Shown here in pieces: positions 6,314 through 7,959 of a stretch of 7,959 nt of DNA. Origin of the DNA: Lentisphaera sp. (lineage in GTDB: Bacteria > Verrucomicrobiota > Lentisphaeria > Victivallales > GWF2-50-93); NCBI GenBank assembly GCA_020721745.1, contig DYMC01000057.1, forward strand, positions 1-7,959, written 5' to 3'. Numbering within the stretch: position 1 is the stretch's first letter; each line of letters opens with the position of its first letter. The notes under the pieces were generated by a model. The model worked only from the letters and a program-made list of their open reading frames with translations. It did not search any database and had not been told where the DNA came from. The position numbers and the translations under genes were made by a program.

Positions 6314-7138
6314 ATGATACGCTATGGCATGAACACGAAGGAGCTCGAGGCGACGATATCCTTGATAAGCCGCCTGCTCGGGATAAGGGTGACCTTCTTC
6401 GATGCGGACGGAAGAGAACTTGAGATGAAAAGCCTTGCGAAGATGACAGCATACTGCGAAATTCGCAGAAGGGACAAGATATTCAATGCGAGATGCGTCG
6501 AATGCGACAGGGTGCATCTCGAGAAGGCGAAGAAATCGGGGGAGACGCGGATATATCACTGCCACGACGGCCTGATCGAGGGTATCATCCCGCTATGCGA
6601 TATCGGCGGGGTCTATCTTGGCTCGATAGTCTTCGGACAGATCAGGGACAAGTCTGTCCGGCGCAGGAATCTGCCTGCGAAATTCGCAAAGGCCTACTCG
6701 CTGCTTCCGTCGTTTTCATACTCGAAGGCCGTCGAGATTGGCACACTGCTCAAGTATGTCAGCGAATACATAATCCACAGCGAGATAGTAAAAAGGCGGA
6801 GCCTTCCCTGGGCCGACAGGGTCGAGGCGTGCATGAATTCCAATCTTTCGAGGAGAATATCGGTTTCGGAGCTGGCGCGCGAAACGGGATTCTCCGCGTC
6901 TTTCATCCAGCACAGGTTCAAGGAGGACTACGGGGTCTCCCCGGCCAAATACATGGTTGGGATAAAGATGAAGTCGGCGCACAGGATGCTGTCCGATGGC
7001 GCCAGCGTGAAGGAGACGGCGGAGACGCTCGGATTCCACGACCAGTTCCACTTCTCCAAGGCGTTCAAGAGGCATTTCGGAGTTCCTCCGTCGGAAATTC
7101 GGAACTCCTCCACTTTTCCGTCTCGCTGGCGATCTTGA
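6314..7138 (+). CDS. PocR-domain AraC-family transcriptional regulator
   Basis: A 274-residue regulator with two parts. Residues about 8-155 form a PocR-type sensory domain: a PAS-like fold with the diagnostic cluster C48, C61-x2-C64 and YHCHDGLIEGIIPL (81-94, C83), followed by GGVYLGSIVFGQ (98-109). Residues about 168-265 form the AraC DNA-binding domain with two helix-turn-helix units (RISVSELARETGFSASF, 181-197; SVKETAETLGFHDQFHFSKA, 231-250) and the closing FKRHFGVPPSEIR. The ATG at 6314 follows AGGAGG (6298-6303) with a 10-nt spacer; a second ATG at 6329 has no close ribosome binding site. PocR of Salmonella responds to propanediol; related domains are thought to sense small metabolites. 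Divergent orientation makes it the probable activator of the aldolase-isomerase-kinase operon, perhaps sensing a sugar or aldehyde product. The effector is unknown. Confidence 0.9.
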   Translation: MIRYGMNTKELEATISLISRLLGIRVTFFDADGRELEMKSLAKMTAYCEIRRRDKIFNARCVECDRVHLEKAKKSGETRIYHCHDGLIEGIIPLCDIGGVYLGSIVFGQIRDKSVRRRNLPAKFAKAYSLLPSFSYSKAVEIGTLLKYVSEYIIHSEIVKRRSLPWADRVEACMNSNLSRRISVSELARETGFSASFIQHRFKEDYGVSPAKYMVGIKMKSAHRMLSDGASVKETAETLGFHDQFHFSKAFKRHFGVPPSEIRNSSTFPSRWRS

Positions 7139-7169
7139 GCACCTCCGCTATCCGGACCGGGAAAAGAAG

Positions 7170-7197
7170 TTGAATGCCTCCCCGGAGATTGTATAAT
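7170..7197 (+). promoter_or_regulatory. Sigma-70-like promoter before the SGNH fragment
   Basis: TTGAAT (7170-7175) and a perfect TATAAT (7192-7197) are 16 bp apart. Transcription would begin near 7204, just ahead of the AAGGAG ribosome binding site of the fragment at 7219. It is the best -10 match I noticed in the window. Confidence 0.5.
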
Positions 7198-7218
7198 AAG
7201 GGAAAAAGGAGAATTTGC

Positions 7219-7404
7219 ATGAGAGGATCCATTGCCGCTGGAATCATAGTCGCCGGAGCCCTCGGCTTGATCGGTGACATGCACGCCACGGAGCCGCTGC
7301 GCATAATCCGCATAGGCGGCTCGATAACGCATGGAGGCAGGGCGGACAGGGATGAATACACATACCGCTGCCCGTTGTTCTGCCCGCTGAAGGAATTAAA
7401 ATAA
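7219..7404 (+). pseudogene. Truncated secreted SGNH/GDSL-like hydrolase, N-terminal remnant
   Basis: A 61-codon frame with an intact expression start: AGGAG lies about 7 nt before the ATG and a promoter-like sequence precedes it. Residues 1-23 look like a signal peptide (short basic start, hydrophobic 5-18, possible cleavage after MHA). Residues 28-54 (RIIRIGGSITHGG followed by EYTYRCPLF) match the first block of SGNH/GDSL esterases, where the catalytic Ser (here Ser35) sits in a GDSIT-type motif; here Asp is replaced by Gly. The frame stops at 7402-7404 about 25 residues after the motif, while full enzymes have roughly 200 residues and carry the catalytic Asp/His near the C-terminus. No continuation is seen downstream in any frame, so this looks like a deletion remnant. 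It might have been a carbohydrate esterase; a genuine short secreted peptide cannot be excluded. Confidence 0.55.
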
Positions 7405-7423
7405 GGAAAAATGGGCGAACATC

Positions 7424-7609
7424 ATGGCGGCCTGGACAACGGATTATCTTCTGCTTGAGGAGGAGTTCATTCAGAGGAAGGACGAGGGCGTGGTCGTTCC
7501 ACAGGCGCTCCAGAGCAGATTCGACGCATTGAAGGCGGACGATGGAAGCGGAACAAACAGCGATCTCGGAACTGTCTACGCGAAAGTCCGCAGAAATATC
7601 TGCAGATAA
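7424..7609 (+). CDS. Unrecognised 61-residue ORF, possible gene fragment
   Basis: I do not recognise this protein. It begins MAAWTTDYLLLEEEF, is acidic and likely helical in its first 40 residues, and has no signal peptide, membrane segment or metal motif. The in-frame sequence continues upstream as NKEKWANI to a stop at 7397-7399, and the natural reading through the ATG suggests the methionine may be internal to a longer ancestral protein. The only purine-rich stretch (AAGGAAA, 7403-7409) is about 14 nt from the ATG, too far for a good ribosome binding site. It lies just behind the SGNH remnant and may be another relic of the same decayed stretch. Low confidence that it is expressed. Confidence 0.25.
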   Translation: MAAWTTDYLLLEEEFIQRKDEGVVVPQALQSRFDALKADDGSGTNSDLGTVYAKVRRNICR

Positions 7610-7732
7610 CTCGTGGAAATTCGTCCGGAACATCATCCGATCCAGCACGGATTGTCCTTGCCTGAGCTCGGACCGATCGAACCAGCTTCGCTGTTTCTCA
7701 TCCAGCCGGGGATGCGGGTGGGATGATCGGAG

Positions 7733-7807
7733 TGGCTCCGGCGGCTGGATTCGAACCAGCGACCAAGTGGTTAACAGCCACCTACTCTACCGCTGAGCTA
7801 CGCCGGA
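7733..7807 (-). tRNA. tRNA-Asn (anticodon GUU)
   Basis: Read on the minus strand, a complete cloverleaf is visible. The acceptor stem TCCGGCG (7807-7801) pairs with CGCCGGA (7743-7737). The D-arm is GCTCAGCGGTAGAG. The anticodon stem GGTGG/CCACT encloses the loop CTGTTAA with anticodon GTT. The T-arm GCTGG-TTCGAAT-CCAGC is perfect, the discriminator base is G (7736), and CCA is encoded (7735-7733). The GTT anticodon reads Asn codons AAC and AAU. A decayed tandem copy lies upstream at 7848-7939, with the same 5' flank. Confidence 0.95.
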
Positions 7808-7827
7808 ATCTATCGTTCAATTATCTG
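7773..7827. repeat. 55-bp direct repeat, copy 1 (tRNA 5' half plus leader)
   Basis: Positions 7773-7827 are identical to 7905-7959, a 132-bp offset. The repeat covers the tRNA-Asn 5' portion from the acceptor stem through the anticodon, plus 20 bp of 5' flank. The second copy runs to the window edge, so the duplication may extend further. Confidence 0.95.
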
Positions 7828-7847
7828 AATACCTTCGATTCTCCCCT

Positions 7848-7939
7848 TGGCTATGGCTGTAAACCACAAGTGGTTCCCGCCACGGCGGGTCCGCCTCTGG
7901 CGGAAACAGCCACCTACTCTACCGCTGAGCTACGCCGGA
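7848..7939 (-). pseudogene. tRNA-Asn pseudogene interrupted in the anticodon loop
   Basis: On the minus strand the 5' half (7939-7905: acceptor strand, D-arm, 5' anticodon stem, anticodon GTT) is identical to the intact tRNA-Asn gene. Directly after the anticodon, between tRNA positions 36 and 37, 29 bp are inserted (7904-7876). Then AACCACTTG of the intact gene resumes (7875-7867). After that come TGGTT, CAGCC and AGCCA blocks that align to the intact T-arm and 3' end, but with GTCGC missing, TA in place of the T-loop and the 3' acceptor strand lost. No acceptor stem or T-arm can form, so it should not yield a functional tRNA. It looks like a tandem duplicate that was interrupted and then eroded. 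Confidence 0.8.
7876..7904. repeat. 29-bp double palindrome inserted in a tRNA copy
   Basis: Two abutting hairpins make up the whole insert: CCCGCC-AC-GGCGGG (7876-7889) and TCCGCC-TCT-GGCGGA (7890-7904). The borders are unambiguous when compared with the intact tRNA gene. Paired GC-rich palindromes of this kind resemble dispersed REP-like units seen in several uncultivated bacterial groups; no other copy occurs in this window. Confidence 0.75.
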
Positions 7940-7959
7940 ATCTATCGTTCAATTATCTG
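7905..7959. repeat. 55-bp direct repeat, copy 2 (window edge)
   Basis: Exact copy of 7773-7827, containing the 5' half of the tRNA-Asn pseudogene and its 20-bp upstream flank. It is cut by the end of the window. Confidence 0.95.

Noticed and set aside
7079..7108. Inverted repeat GGAGTTCC/GGAACTCC as terminator of the regulator gene
   Set aside because: It lies inside the coding sequence, about 30 bp before the stop, with a 14-nt loop and only four T after it.
7876..7904. Group I or archaeal-type tRNA intron
   Set aside because: 29 bp is far too short for group I, the folding is two plain hairpins, and the downstream tRNA half is degenerate, so accurate splicing would not restore a tRNA.

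Overview
The window looks like a bacterial chromosome fragment, moderately GC-rich, with strong GGAGG-type ribosome binding sites and bacterial sugar-catabolism families throughout. The gene content (an FmdB-type zinc ribbon with a Cys/Ser tail, a UxaE-family epimerase, a PocR/AraC regulator, an SGNH hydrolase remnant) and the abundance of small palindromes would suit an uncultivated Lentisphaerota-like or other PVC-group organism. That placement is a guess; no marker gene in the window settles it.

Left part (1-687). An array of 8-bp tandem repeats (43-90) leads into a small FmdB-family zinc-ribbon gene (106-339). Exactly at its stop codon sits an 82-bp element (343-424) with 19-bp terminal inverted repeats, flanked by a perfect 11-bp direct repeat. 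This is the signature of a MITE-like transposition event. The rest of the gap to 687 is non-coding and holds several hairpins, including a nested palindrome just upstream of the next gene.

Central part (688-7138). A UxaE-family (tagaturonate epimerase) gene on the + strand converges, with only 10 bp between stop codons, on a three-gene minus-strand operon. Read in transcription order the operon is class II ketose-phosphate aldolase (6044-5127), L-fucose isomerase-like sugar isomerase (5124-3712) and FGGY sugar kinase (3709-2228). The genes are separated by 2 bp each. A divergent PocR-domain AraC-family regulator (6314-7138) shares a 269-bp intergenic region with the operon. That region contains an inverted repeat overlapping a candidate -35 box.

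Together these genes spell a sugar route: aldose to ketose (isomerase), ketose to ketose phosphate (kinase), then aldol cleavage to a triose phosphate plus an aldehyde (aldolase). The UxaE-like epimerase possibly adjusts stereochemistry of a ketose. The sugar cannot be named from sequence alone, and no other hexuronate-pathway gene is present.

Right part (7139-7959). A near-consensus promoter drives a truncated secreted SGNH/GDSL-like hydrolase N-terminus (7219-7404), followed by an unrecognised 61-codon ORF. On the minus strand there is an intact tRNA-Asn(GUU) gene (7733-7807). Upstream of it lies a decayed tandem copy (7848-7939) whose anticodon loop is interrupted directly after the GTT anticodon by a 29-bp double palindrome, and whose T-arm and acceptor strand are eroded.
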